Below are positions 41,394 through 50,183 of a stretch of DNA of 64,000 bases, one piece after another. The position numbers were made by a program, and so were the translations under genes. The stretch is taken from assembly GCF_046036945.1 (NCBI RefSeq), contig NZ_JBJQOQ010000021.1, forward strand, positions 1 to 64,000, read 5' to 3'. Source of the DNA: Brevibacillus_C sp046036945. GTDB taxonomy: Bacteria; Bacillota; Bacilli; Brevibacillales; Brevibacillaceae. The notes beneath the pieces are model-generated. The model was not told where the DNA came from, searched no databases, and was given only the letters and a program-made list of their open reading frames with translations. How positions within the stretch are numbered: the stretch's first letter is position 1; the number at the start of each line of letters is the position of its first letter.

Positions 41394-42194
41394 TCATTTG
41401 ATCGCTTGCAGGATTCGCTCGGCCATCCGCTGGTAGCCGTCCGTATTCGGATGGAAGTGATCGGAGTACAAATACGTTTTTTCTTTATGGGCAAACAGGT
41501 CGTAGGTGGGCACGGCGAGCACATCGGAAAATTGCGCGGCGATCTTGCCGGCTTGATGGTCCCAATCGAGCACCGCTGATGCACTCTCGGCAGCCGCACC
41601 AGTGTCGCCAAACGGGTTGTACAGCGAAGTGTAGATGATCGGAGCACGGGTGTTCAATCCCCGCATTTCCTGAAGGATCCGGGTGAAACGGGAGGCCAAT
41701 TCCTGTAAGGCAACGTCAAGCTTCTCCGGGTTTACTTCGTAGATGCCTCCGCTTTGGCTGAACAGGTCGTTGCCGCCGATCGTGAACAGGATCAGATCGG
41801 CATCGGAGAGCAGCCGGCGAACATGGGGCTGTTTAATCTGATCCAGCAGTTCGGCTGACTGCAGTCCGTTGATCGCCAGGTTGGTCAGCGTGATCTTCCC
41901 CTGTTGCTGCTCTTCCAGCGCTTTGCGGACGATCCCGACGTAGCCTTGTCCATTGGCGTCGCCCGTGCCGCGTGTCAGCGAATCGCCAAGCGTGACCAGT
42001 TGAAAGCGCTGGTCCGTCTCGGGGGCGGCTGCCGGAGCAGATGGCCCTGTGTCTGAGGGTGCAGGTGTGCCGGTCGCGGGAGCCAGCCACTGCGGGTGCA
42101 GGGCAAAGGCAAAACCGGCCATGAGCGCGAGCAGAGAGAGAAAAGCGGCAGACGCTGTGACGCGCCAGAGCAGCTGTCCGGTTCGGGGACGCAT
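41394..42194 (-). CDS. Secreted or membrane-anchored SGNH/GDSL hydrolase
   Basis: 266 residues. An N-terminal membrane anchor or signal (VTASAAFLSLLALMAGFAFAL) and a Pro/Ala linker are followed by the SGNH blocks: LVTLGDSLTRGTGD with the nucleophile Ser, INGLQSAE, TIGGNDL, and the C-terminal YLYSDHFHPNTDGYQ with catalytic Asp and His. It probably hydrolyses esters outside the membrane; the substrate is not deducible. Divergent from the ABC genes; convergent to the MFS gene. Confidence 0.9.
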   Translation of the reverse strand: MRPRTGQLLWRVTASAAFLSLLALMAGFAFALHPQWLAPATGTPAPSDTGPSAPAAAPETDQRFQLVTLGDSLTRGTGDANGQGYVGIVRKALEEQQQGKITLTNLAINGLQSAELLDQIKQPHVRRLLSDADLILFTIGGNDLFSQSGGIYEVNPEKLDVALQELASRFTRILQEMRGLNTRAPIIYTSLYNPFGDTGAAAESASAVLDWDHQAGKIAAQFSDVLAVPTYDLFAHKEKTYLYSDHFHPNTDGYQRMAERILQAIK

Positions 42195-42316
42195 GGTTCT
42201 CCTCCTCTTTTCGGTAATGTCCGAAAGCGTGGTATACTAAAATCTAATCATCGGTAGTGTACCACAATCAGTCTGTTTTCGACAGTTTACGCGGTAATTC
42301 CAAGGCAGAGGGGAAG

Positions 42317-43252
42317 GTGCCACAACCGCAAATGGCAGAGGTTGTCTTGTCCGTCGCTCATCTGAAAAAATCATTTGGAAAACGGCAGATCATCAAAGAC
42401 ATCACGTTTGACGTGATGGCGGGAGAAGTGTTCGGCTTCCTCGGGCCGAATGGGGCGGGGAAGACCACGACGATTCGCATGCTGGTCGGGCTGGCGGCCG
42501 CAGACAGCGGCGAGATTTTTATCGGAGGCCATTCGCTGAAGCGGGAATTTGCGCTGGCGATCCGGCAGGTCGGCTGTATTGTGGAAAATCCGGAGCTGTA
42601 CAAGTTTTTGACCGGAAGAGAAAACCTGGAACAGTTCGCGCGCATGAGCGGGCAGATACCGGCTGGGCGCATTGACGAGGTGGCGGAGTTCGTCGAGCTC
42701 GCTCATGCGATCGACGACAAGGTCAAGACGTATTCGCTGGGCATGCGCCAACGGCTGGGGATTGCCCAAGCCCTGCTGCACCGGCCCAAGCTGTTGATTC
42801 TCGACGAACCGACGAATGGCCTGGACCCTGCGGGAATCCGGGAAATGCGCCAGTTTATCCGCCGCCTGGCCGAACAGGAGAGCCTTGCGGTGTTCATCTC
42901 CAGCCACCTGTTGAATGAAATCGAGATGATGTGCGACCGGGTGGCGATCATTCAGAGCGGACGGGTCATTTCCGTTGGCGAGGTAAAAGAGCTGATGGCC
43001 CAATTTGCCGACCAGGTGGAGTGGGAATTCGCTGGAGCAGACCTGGAAAGGGGACTCGCCTGTCTGGCCCGGCTTCCCTTTGTCACTGAGGTCTGGCAGA
43101 CAGCTGAGGGAAAGGGCAAATGCAGGATGGACGTGGAGCAAATCAGCACGGCCAATGCTGCGCTGGTAGAGGCCGGGATCCAGGTGCGGGGGATTGCTTC
43201 GAAGACCGTTACGCTGGAGGATCTGTTCCTCAGCCTGACAGGGGAGGTGTAG
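42317..43252 (+). CDS. ABC transporter ATP-binding protein
   Basis: 311 residues. Walker A is GPNGAGKTTT, the signature TYSLGMRQRLGIAQALL, Walker B LLILDEPTNGLDP, and H-loop SSHLLNE. The C-terminal extension after residue 230 is typical of ABC-2 exporters of the bacitracin/BcrA type. GTG at 42317 is a likely start (AGAGGGG upstream), ATG 42332 a possible alternative. The permease gene follows 5 nt later. Confidence 0.93.
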   Translation: MPQPQMAEVVLSVAHLKKSFGKRQIIKDITFDVMAGEVFGFLGPNGAGKTTTIRMLVGLAAADSGEIFIGGHSLKREFALAIRQVGCIVENPELYKFLTGRENLEQFARMSGQIPAGRIDEVAEFVELAHAIDDKVKTYSLGMRQRLGIAQALLHRPKLLILDEPTNGLDPAGIREMRQFIRRLAEQESLAVFISSHLLNEIEMMCDRVAIIQSGRVISVGEVKELMAQFADQVEWEFAGADLERGLACLARLPFVTEVWQTAEGKGKCRMDVEQISTANAALVEAGIQVRGIASKTVTLEDLFLSLTGEV

Positions 43253-43257
43253 CGTAA

Positions 43258-44253
43258 GTGGGAGGCAGCATGCTGCAGTTGGTCCAAAATGAGACGATGA
43301 AAATCTTGCGCCGCCGCCGTTTTCTCGTCGTCACCTTGATCTTGCTGATCTTGATTCCGATCTTTACATACGCGCAGTACAAGGCGGTGCTGACGGCCCA
43401 GGAGCGGCTCGGCACCTCGGATTGGCGGACGCTTTTGCAGCAGCGGATCGTCGACAACCAGAACCGGCTCAGTTCCAGCCGGATGCCGGAGGAGTGGCGG
43501 CAGTGGTTGAGCGTCCAGGTCAAACAGCAGCAGTATTACCTTGACCACGACATCAATCCCGACGCCCCCGGCGGTCCGGCGTTTGCCCGCTCGTTCATGG
43601 ATCAGGCGGTCGCCCTGTTTTTGCCGATGACGATTGTCGTCCTGGCGGTAGACCTGGTGTCGGCCGAACACAGCGAAGGGACGATCAAGCTGCTGTTGAC
43701 GCGTCCCGTTCGCCGCTGGAAGGTGCTGACCAGCAAATACATCGCCTTGCTTTTGTTCGTGTCGCTTACGGTCGTGCTCAGTCTGGTGCTGGCGTATCTC
43801 ATCTCTGGAGTCGTGTTCGGTTATGCCGGCTGGAGCATGCCGGTGCTGACCGGGTTTCGCGCTGTGGGAGAAAATCTGGACACTTCCGGAGTCTTTATGC
43901 TGCCGCTGTGGAAGTACATGTTTATGCAGTACGGCCTGGGGTGGTATGTCTCTGTAGTGGTCGGCACGATTACATTGATGGTCTCCGTCCTGGTGCGCAG
44001 TGCGGCAGCCGGCATGGGGATCATGATGGCGGCGCTGATCAGCGGAAGCATCCTCACTCAGATGGCGTCGACGTGGGAGTCGGCGAAGTACTTGTTTGTG
44101 GTCAATTTGAGCTTGACCGACTATCTGTCCGGCAGTCTTCCGCCGATAAAAGGGATGACGCTGCCTTTTTCGCTCGTCGTGCTGGGGGTGTGGGGCTTGG
44201 CCGCGCTGATCGTCGCCTACGCAGTATTTACCAAGCGCGACGTGGTCTCTTAG
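43258..44253 (+). CDS. ABC-2 type transporter permease
   Basis: 331 residues with about six membrane segments; a first helix (LVVTLILLILIPIFTYAQYKA), a large extracellular loop and then five segments from about residue 120. The pattern AEHSEGTIKLLLTRPVRRW is typical of ABC-2 permeases. It forms an exporter with the preceding ATPase; lipid, peptide or antibiotic substrate cannot be told. GTG start after GGGGAGGTGTA; a terminator follows. Confidence 0.92.
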   Translation: MGGSMLQLVQNETMKILRRRRFLVVTLILLILIPIFTYAQYKAVLTAQERLGTSDWRTLLQQRIVDNQNRLSSSRMPEEWRQWLSVQVKQQQYYLDHDINPDAPGGPAFARSFMDQAVALFLPMTIVVLAVDLVSAEHSEGTIKLLLTRPVRRWKVLTSKYIALLLFVSLTVVLSLVLAYLISGVVFGYAGWSMPVLTGFRAVGENLDTSGVFMLPLWKYMFMQYGLGWYVSVVVGTITLMVSVLVRSAAAGMGIMMAALISGSILTQMASTWESAKYLFVVNLSLTDYLSGSLPPIKGMTLPFSLVVLGVWGLAALIVAYAVFTKRDVVS

Positions 44254-44282
44254 CGAGAAAGATACCCTGAATATGACCAAAA

Positions 44283-44320
44283 AAAGTCTGTTCCCGGATT
44301 CTAGGGGGAACAGACTTTTT
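44283..44320. terminator. Bidirectional terminator between the ABC permease and the anti-sigma gene
   Basis: A 12-bp stem AAGTCTGTTCCC/GGGAACAGACTT with T run on both strands between convergent genes. Confidence 0.93.
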
Positions 44321-44327
44321 TGTTTGC

Positions 44328-45704
44328 TCAATCGTGCCAGCTCAGGTTTTCTGCCTGCTCGATCAACTGGGTGAGCGTAATGCCTTTTCCAGTCATGATC
44401 ACGTAGAACGACAGTTTGCCGTGTGTCGTAATGAAGTGAACAGCATGCGGTGCGACGGCCTCATGTGACTTCTGGTCGTATGTGACGCCGATCGCCTGAT
44501 TGCCGTTGATGACGAACAGCCGGCGGTCAACGAACGTTCCGGGGATAGACAGGGAGCGCTTATGAACGTCGTTTGGCAGCACCTGGATCGTAATCTTGTC
44601 GTCTCCGCGTTTGTAAGTAGTCATCACTTCTGACACGCGATTGCTGGTTTCTGATTCGTACTGCAGCGTCAAGCCTTCCAGCGAGAAGTCCTCCGGCGCC
44701 TTGGCCAGGGTCGGCACGGGGATGTTGGAAGCGCGCGCAGCGGTCTTGGCATCGGTAAAGGTTGAAATCGTAATCGATTTATTCGCCTCAGCAGGGTGTG
44801 ATGCTTGCGATCCGGAGCCCTCGACGGCAGCTTCGGTCCCAGAATCGCCTGTCGCCGGTTCTTCGATTGCCGTCAGGCTCGCTATTCCTTGCTCACTGTC
44901 GGTGAGCTGCCCTTCCGGTGCGGCATCCGCCGCTTCCGTTCCGCTTGCCTTGTCGTTTTTTTGTTCTTTTCCTTCTTCCCCGGCAATGGCGTTGGCCGCC
45001 CGATTGGATACATCCGGGTTGGAACGCGAAGGGAGTGCTTTATGAGCGGTTCCTGCCAGCGTGTCCGCTTTTTGCTGAGCAGGGATATCGGCTGCCAGGG
45101 CCAGTTGATTGTCTGCTGCCACTACAGACTTATCGGCTTGACCACTTGCTTGATTAGCCGCAGGCTGCTTCTTCGTTTTCCCGTCATTTGCCTCTTGTGG
45201 CTTTTCTTTTGGGGCAGCGGCCGAGGTTGGGGAGTTTGCCGGTGCCTGGGAGCTCATATCCATCGAAATCCTTGGCGAGGCGCCGCTTGACTCGGACTGA
45301 AAAGCGAAATTTTCTCCCCGGCCGGCGGCGAGCTGGTCTCCGGCATTATGCTTGAGCGTCTGGGCACCGACGAGTCCGACAATCACCAATGCCGCGGCTG
45401 CACTGATCCAGGCGGCTGGCCGAAAGCGCCTTTTGCTGCGTTTCTCCGATAGCGGATCGAGATATTGGCTTGCCGCTGTGAGCGGCGGTATGGAAACATT
45501 TTTCGTAGAGGCATAGATTGCTTGCATGATTCGATCTTCCAACTGATCGGGCGGCTGGGGATATTCTTTCATAAACAATACCTCCTCGGGAGCGGCGAAG
45601 GTAGTCTCTATCCATTCCAGACAGCTGTCGCAAGCTTCTACGTGTGAAAGGGCGGCTTCGTCGGCGTCATTAGGCCATTTTGCTCTAAACTCCTGGCAGT
45701 TCAT
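44328..45704 (-). CDS. Transmembrane anti-sigma factor with long extracytoplasmic region
   Basis: 458 residues. The N-terminal zinc anti-sigma motif His21-x3-Cys25-x2-Cys28 (HVEACDSC) precedes one membrane segment at about 97-117 (ISAAAALVIVGLVGA). Outside follows a low-complexity stretch of about 200 residues rich in Ala, Ser, Gln, Lys and Glu, and then a folded C-terminal domain (about 335-458; EDFSLEGLTLQYESE, VTYDQKSHEAVAPHAVHFI) of the DUF4367 type. It is expected to hold the ECF sigma factor at the membrane. The start overlaps the sigma gene by 20 nt. Confidence 0.88.
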   Translation of the reverse strand: MNCQEFRAKWPNDADEAALSHVEACDSCLEWIETTFAAPEEVLFMKEYPQPPDQLEDRIMQAIYASTKNVSIPPLTAASQYLDPLSEKRSKRRFRPAAWISAAAALVIVGLVGAQTLKHNAGDQLAAGRGENFAFQSESSGASPRISMDMSSQAPANSPTSAAAPKEKPQEANDGKTKKQPAANQASGQADKSVVAADNQLALAADIPAQQKADTLAGTAHKALPSRSNPDVSNRAANAIAGEEGKEQKNDKASGTEAADAAPEGQLTDSEQGIASLTAIEEPATGDSGTEAAVEGSGSQASHPAEANKSITISTFTDAKTAARASNIPVPTLAKAPEDFSLEGLTLQYESETSNRVSEVMTTYKRGDDKITIQVLPNDVHKRSLSIPGTFVDRRLFVINGNQAIGVTYDQKSHEAVAPHAVHFITTHGKLSFYVIMTGKGITLTQLIEQAENLSWHD

Positions 45705-46254
45705 GTACGAGCCCTCCTTCCGAACGAGTCAAAATTTTGGCAAGCTCCTGACGTGCGCGCAAATAGCGAACGCGCGCCGTCGACTCAGCTATGCCGAGCA
45801 GTGAAGCTATCCTTTCAAACGGGTATTCGTGGGTGCAGCGCAAGATGATGACTTCCCGATACGTATCGGATAACTGCTCAAAAGCGCGGACAATTTCCTG
45901 CCGCTGCTCTTTGCCCAGTAAACTCTCTTGAGGTGAACCGTCTCTTGCTGGTGAAGGTATATAGGCCAGTTGCTCGTCCGATTCATGGATTTTGCGCCTG
46001 CGGAGGAAGTCGATGGTGCGATTGCGGGCCAGCGTATGCAACCATGTAGAAAATTGACTGTCTCCACGGTAGGAGGAGAGTTTTTCGTAAGCTTTGACAA
46101 ATACTTCTTGGGTTAAATCTTCCGCATCGGCCGCGTTATTCACCATCTTGTAAATAAACACGAAGATCATTCGTTGATAGCGTTGAATGATTTCACGGTA
46201 TGCCTCCACGTCTCCCTGCGAAATCCGCTGAATGATTTCGGTATCGGTTTGCAT
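45685..46254 (-). CDS. ECF-type RNA polymerase sigma factor
   Basis: 189 residues. Region 2 is visible in EIIQRYQRMIFVFIYKMVNN with AEDLTQEVFVKAYEKL and FSTWLHTLARNRTIDFLRRRK; region 4 in REVIILRCTHEYPFERIASLLGIAESTARVRYLRARQEL. ATG at 46254 with GGAGGAAAGT just upstream; a longer frame has no ribosome binding site. A TGAAAC-16-CGTC promoter in front suggests autoregulation. It resembles SigW/SigM-type envelope stress factors and is coupled to the anti-sigma gene. Confidence 0.93.
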   Translation of the reverse strand: MQTDTEIIQRISQGDVEAYREIIQRYQRMIFVFIYKMVNNAADAEDLTQEVFVKAYEKLSSYRGDSQFSTWLHTLARNRTIDFLRRRKIHESDEQLAYIPSPARDGSPQESLLGKEQRQEIVRAFEQLSDTYREVIILRCTHEYPFERIASLLGIAESTARVRYLRARQELAKILTRSEGGLVHELPGV

Positions 46255-46284
46255 ACTTTCCTCCGGCCCCCCTTCGTTTATTTT

Positions 46285-46310
46285 GACGCATGTTCTATTC
46301 ATACGTTTCA
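46285..46310 (-). promoter_or_regulatory. ECF-type promoter of the sigma/anti-sigma operon
   Basis: On the minus strand TGAAAC (46310-46305), a 16-bp spacer and CGTC (46288-46285) match the consensus of SigW/SigM/SigX-type promoters. The -35 box lies within the last codons of the XPB gene, and the -10 lies about 30 nt before the sigma start codon. It probably drives autoregulated expression. Confidence 0.8.
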
Positions 46311-48016
46311 TGCTCCTGAAAAAAAGTGAAACGGTCAGTATCCACATCTACAACTTCATAGCGGTACCCTTGCTCGATCAAAAACAGCTGGCGATGCGCG
46401 GCAAATTCCTGTTCGCGCGTGTCTCGGGTGACCAAGGTGTAGAAATGGGCCTGATTGTCTCCTTCCTTCGGCCGGAGTATGCGCCCCAGCCGCTGTGCCT
46501 CTTCCTGTCTGGAACCAAACGTGCCGGAGACTTGGATGGCTACGTTGGCGTCGGGCAAATCCACCGCGAAGTTGGCCACTTTGGACACGACCAGGTGGTT
46601 GATTTTACCAGCCTTAAACTGTTGGTACAAAAGCTCCCGCTCCCGCTCCGGCACTTTTCCGGTGATCAGCGGCGCACCCAGCTGTTCGGCGATGCTCTCC
46701 AGCTGTTTGATGTACTGGCCGATAATCAGCACGCGATCGCTCTGGTGGCGATCCAGCAGCGACTTGAGCACCTGTACTTTCTGCGGATTTTCCGCAGCGA
46801 TCCGGTGTTTTTGCTGCGGCGTGGCAACAGCGTACGCCTCCCGCAGCTTGGATGATATGGGCAAGCGGATTTCCCGGCAGTTCGCCTGGGCGATAAAGCC
46901 CGCGTCCTCCAGATCCCGCCACGGCAGCTCGAACCTTTTGGGGCCGATCAGGGAAAACACGTCTTCTTCGCGGCCGTCTTCGCGGATCAAGGTGGCGGTA
47001 AGGCCGAGCCGCCGCCTCGCCTGCAGGCTTGCAGTCATGCGGAAGATCGGCGCAGGCAGCAGGTGAACCTCGTCGTAGATGATCAGGCCCCAATCCCGCT
47101 CGCTGAACAGGCGCAGATGCGGGTATTCGTCCGTCTCTTTATGATGGTGTGTCAAAATTTGGTAGGTCGCAACGGTAATTGGTTTTACCTGCTTCAATTG
47201 CCCAGTATACTCTCCGACCATCTCCGGTTCAACAGTCGTTTTGTCGAGAATTTCGCTGATCCATTGGCGGACAGAGGTGGTGTTGGTCGTAAGGATCAGG
47301 GTCGCCCGCTGGATCTGGTTGATCGCGCCAAGGCCGATGACCGTCTTCCCGGCGCCGCAGGGCAGGACCAGGACGCCGCTTCCGCCGTAGACCGAGCCGC
47401 TTTGGTAAAACGCGTCGACGGCTGACTGCTGATACGGCCGCAGCCCGAAAGTCCGGCCGGCCAGAGTTGTTTGGCGCAGCTCGACAGGGCAGGCCTCTCC
47501 CTCTGCGTAGCCGGCCAGGTCTTGAACCGGATACCCCAATTTTACTAGTTCTTGTTTAATCGGTCCGCGGGCAAAATCTCTCAGTTTGTATTCGGTCGGT
47601 GACAGCACCGTGTCTATATACGCCTGAAAGGACCGGTAACCCATGATGTCGGTCATGAGCAGCGGATCCTCCCCGACCAGGACGAGATCGTCTCCGCGCC
47701 GTTCCATCCGGATGGATCCGCAGCGGGCAAACGTCTCTCGGACCTGTGCCGCAATGGTCGGTGGGATGCCGAATTTGCTGTAAGCCTCGAGCGATGCCAG
47801 CACGTCTTCCGCGGAAATGCCGCTGCTGGCCGCATTCCATAAAGAGAGCGGCGTAATCCGGTAGGTGTGGATGTACTCCGGGCTTTTGACCAGCTCGGCA
47901 AATCCTGCGAGGGCGTGCCTGGCTTCTTCGAACAAGGGGTTGTGGACCTCGAGCAAAATGGTTCGGTCGCTTTGAACGATCAGCGGCAAATGCGGCTTTA
48001 CAGACACTCGTGTCAC
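46295..48016 (-). CDS. XPB/ERCC3-like DNA repair helicase
   Basis: 573 residues. An N-terminal helicase-associated region (1-180) is followed by helicase superfamily 2 motifs: Walker A LPCGAGKT (GAGKT at 221-225), DEVH at 315-318, GLTATLIREDGRE, and C-terminal motifs FAVDLPDANVAIQVSGTFGSRQEEAQRLGRILRPK. Bacterial XPB unwinds DNA 3' to 5'. No nuclease partner (Bax1) is adjacent. The furthest start is GTG 48016; GTG at 48007 has a better site (AGAGGTGA). The sigma gene follows 40 nt downstream on the same strand. Confidence 0.93.
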   Translation of the reverse strand: MTRVSVKPHLPLIVQSDRTILLEVHNPLFEEARHALAGFAELVKSPEYIHTYRITPLSLWNAASSGISAEDVLASLEAYSKFGIPPTIAAQVRETFARCGSIRMERRGDDLVLVGEDPLLMTDIMGYRSFQAYIDTVLSPTEYKLRDFARGPIKQELVKLGYPVQDLAGYAEGEACPVELRQTTLAGRTFGLRPYQQSAVDAFYQSGSVYGGSGVLVLPCGAGKTVIGLGAINQIQRATLILTTNTTSVRQWISEILDKTTVEPEMVGEYTGQLKQVKPITVATYQILTHHHKETDEYPHLRLFSERDWGLIIYDEVHLLPAPIFRMTASLQARRRLGLTATLIREDGREEDVFSLIGPKRFELPWRDLEDAGFIAQANCREIRLPISSKLREAYAVATPQQKHRIAAENPQKVQVLKSLLDRHQSDRVLIIGQYIKQLESIAEQLGAPLITGKVPERERELLYQQFKAGKINHLVVSKVANFAVDLPDANVAIQVSGTFGSRQEEAQRLGRILRPKEGDNQAHFYTLVTRDTREQEFAAHRQLFLIEQGYRYEVVDVDTDRFTFFQEHETYE

Positions 48017-48193
48017 CTCTATGTTGTAGTGGATAGACTATCTCATTATCCTACCATAATTGACGCGTTAAAGGAAAACGGATGGACAGGAAGCAAAAGC
48101 GTGTTACAGCAAAGGCTGTCAGGGCATCGGCGGGAGGGCAACAATATTTCAACGGGAGGCGGGTACAATAAGGAAAAAGGAGGAGGCGACAGC

Positions 48194-49528
48194 TTGGAAA
48201 CAGGTACTCTCGCAGCCCAATTTTTTAACGTAGTCCTGATCTTTGTGCTCGTTTTCCTGAACGGCTTTTTTGTCGCGACCGAGTTCGCTGTCGTCAAAGT
48301 GCGCGAGTCCCGCATTGCCCAACTGGTGGCCGAGGGGAACCGGCAGGCCGAAGCCGTGGACAGGCTGATCAGCAATCTGGACAGCTACCTGTCTGCCACG
48401 CAGCTGGGCATCACGCTGGCTTCACTGGGTCTGGGATGGCTCGGGGAACCGACGATCTCGACGCTGCTCGACCCGTTGTTTCGCTCCCTTGCGCTGGCAG
48501 ATCCGTGGCGAAAGACCATCTCCTTCCTGCTGGCCTTCTCGATTATTACCTTCTTACATATCGTGATGGGAGAGCTGGCCCCGAAGTCGCTCGCCATCCA
48601 GCACTCCGAATGGGTATCGCTGAAGGTGGCGAGGCCGATCCAGCTGTTCTACAAAGTGATGTATCCGTTTATCGTCCTGTTGAATTGGTCAGCGGCGAAG
48701 TTTTTAAAATTGATGGGAGTTCCGCCCGCCTCAGAGGTGCAGGAAGCGCACACGGAGGAGGAGATCCGCATTCTGGTCAGTGAAAGCCATAAAAGCGGAC
48801 TGATCGACCAGACGGAGTTGATGCTGGTTGACAACATCTTTGATTTCTCCGAAACGATGGCCCGGGAGATCATGGTTCCGCGCACGGACATGGTCGTCCT
48901 CAACCTGCGGCATCCGTACGAGGAGAATATACAGGTGGTAAAAAATGGTAGGTTTACCCGCTATCCGGTGGTGGACGGAGACAAGGACCATGTAGTGGGC
49001 AGCTTGCATATCAAGGACTTGCTGACCAATCTGCTGCAGGACACGGACCAGCAGCTGCAAAACTTCATGCGTCCGGTTTTGACGGTGCCGGAAACCATCT
49101 CGATCAGCAGGCTTTTAACGAGGATGCAGAAGCAGCACAACCAGATCGCGATTCTCATCGACGAGTACGGCGGTACGGCCGGATTGGTGACGGTAGAGGA
49201 CATCCTGGAGGAGATCGTAGGCGACATCCAGGATGAATTTGACAACGAACGCCCGGAAATCGAACAGAAGGACGATATCTTCTCGTTTGACGGGCGCATG
49301 CTGCTGGAGGAGGTAAACGACTACCTTGGGCTGGAGCTGGAGGAGAGTGAGGTGGATACGCTGGCAGGGTGGATTTACATGCAGATCGACCATCCTCCCA
49401 AGGTTGGCGATACGGTGGAGGCAGAAGGCTATCAGTTTGTCGTCGGCGAGGTGGATCACTACCGGATCACCCGCGTGTGGGTGAAAAAGCCGGCCGTCCA
49501 GGCGCAGATCGCTTTACAAACCGAATGA
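48194..49528 (+). CDS. CNNM/CorC-type hemolysin-family membrane protein
   Basis: 444 residues. An N-terminal CNNM membrane domain (FLNGFFVATEFAVVKVRESRI, LGLGWLGEPT, HIVMGELAPKSLAIQ), a pair of CBS domains (EIMVPRTDMVVL, VVGSLHIKDLL, IDEYGGTAGLVTVEDILEEIVGDI) and a C-terminal CorC/HlyC domain. Relatives handle Mg2+ (efflux) or other cations. TTG at 48194 is favoured by AGGAGGCGACAGC; an upstream frame of over 100 codons shows no ribosome binding site. Terminator follows. Confidence 0.9.
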   Translation: METGTLAAQFFNVVLIFVLVFLNGFFVATEFAVVKVRESRIAQLVAEGNRQAEAVDRLISNLDSYLSATQLGITLASLGLGWLGEPTISTLLDPLFRSLALADPWRKTISFLLAFSIITFLHIVMGELAPKSLAIQHSEWVSLKVARPIQLFYKVMYPFIVLLNWSAAKFLKLMGVPPASEVQEAHTEEEIRILVSESHKSGLIDQTELMLVDNIFDFSETMAREIMVPRTDMVVLNLRHPYEENIQVVKNGRFTRYPVVDGDKDHVVGSLHIKDLLTNLLQDTDQQLQNFMRPVLTVPETISISRLLTRMQKQHNQIAILIDEYGGTAGLVTVEDILEEIVGDIQDEFDNERPEIEQKDDIFSFDGRMLLEEVNDYLGLELEESEVDTLAGWIYMQIDHPPKVGDTVEAEGYQFVVGEVDHYRITRVWVKKPAVQAQIALQTE

Positions 49529-49539
49529 GGAGCGCCAAA

Positions 49540-49582
49540 TGCCAGCCGATCCGGTACGAAAGGCTGGCATCGGCGTTTTTTG
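49540..49582 (+). terminator. Intrinsic terminator
   Basis: Stem GCCAAATGCCAGCC/GGCTGGCATCGGC (with mismatches) and a run of six T. Confidence 0.88.
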
Positions 49583-49684
49583 GACGGAACTTCACAGAAA
49601 AGACATAAACTTTCTTGCAACCGCTTTCTTTTTCTGTCGTATAATTAAAGAAACATATCGCGGGCCGAAAAAGGAGGAAGGACC

Positions 49685-50110
49685 ATGATGACAGTACGAA
49701 CAGAACAAGAAAAGCTGCTGTTGTTAACTTCGATTCGCTTGATGATTTGTGTCGGTCACGCGGATGGTTACATGGGCGAGCAGGAAATTGCCCGTATCTA
49801 CGAAATGGTAAACAGCCGGTTCACCCTAAGAGAACGGCAAATTCTCATAGATGACTTTGACGAACCAAAGCCGCCGGAGCAAATCATCAGCAATATGCAG
49901 GCGATGACGAATACGGAGAAGCTGACGCTGCTCCGACAACTGTACCGCATCGCGCTGGCCGACAACAGGCTTTCCTCGGCCGAACAAAAGACCATTCACC
50001 GCATCGCGGCGCTGCTTTGCATTGGCAGCGACAAGCTGCAGCAGGTGGAGGACTGGATGCTGGAGGGCCTGTACTGGAAGGAACGCTGGAAACAAATTGT
50101 CGGAGAATAG
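49685..50110 (+). CDS. TerB-like (tellurite resistance B domain) protein
   Basis: 141 residues, all helical. The internal duplication typical of TerB is visible: IRLMICVGHADGYMGEQEIARI, and LRQLYRIALADNRLSSAEQKTIHRIA. The acidic pairs in both copies may bind metal. The function is unknown; no other ter genes lie adjacent, though two TerC genes are in the window. Two adjacent ATG codons serve as start behind GGAGGAAGG. Confidence 0.8.
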   Translation: MMTVRTEQEKLLLLTSIRLMICVGHADGYMGEQEIARIYEMVNSRFTLRERQILIDDFDEPKPPEQIISNMQAMTNTEKLTLLRQLYRIALADNRLSSAEQKTIHRIAALLCIGSDKLQQVEDWMLEGLYWKERWKQIVGE

Positions 50111-50183
50111 GTAGCTTGACTATTTCGCTGTGCATGCCATGTTCATACGATAGGAAAGAAATCTTTCCTGGAGGGATGTGGAC

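Noticed and set aside
42952..44331. 459-residue minus-strand frame over the ABC transporter genes
   Set aside because: Antisense to the ATPase and permease; Arg/His/Gln-rich composition and no motif.
47867..48193. In-frame N-terminal extension of the CNNM protein by over 100 codons
   Set aside because: It overlaps the start of the XPB gene on the opposite strand; the ribosome binding site and family alignment favour TTG 48194.
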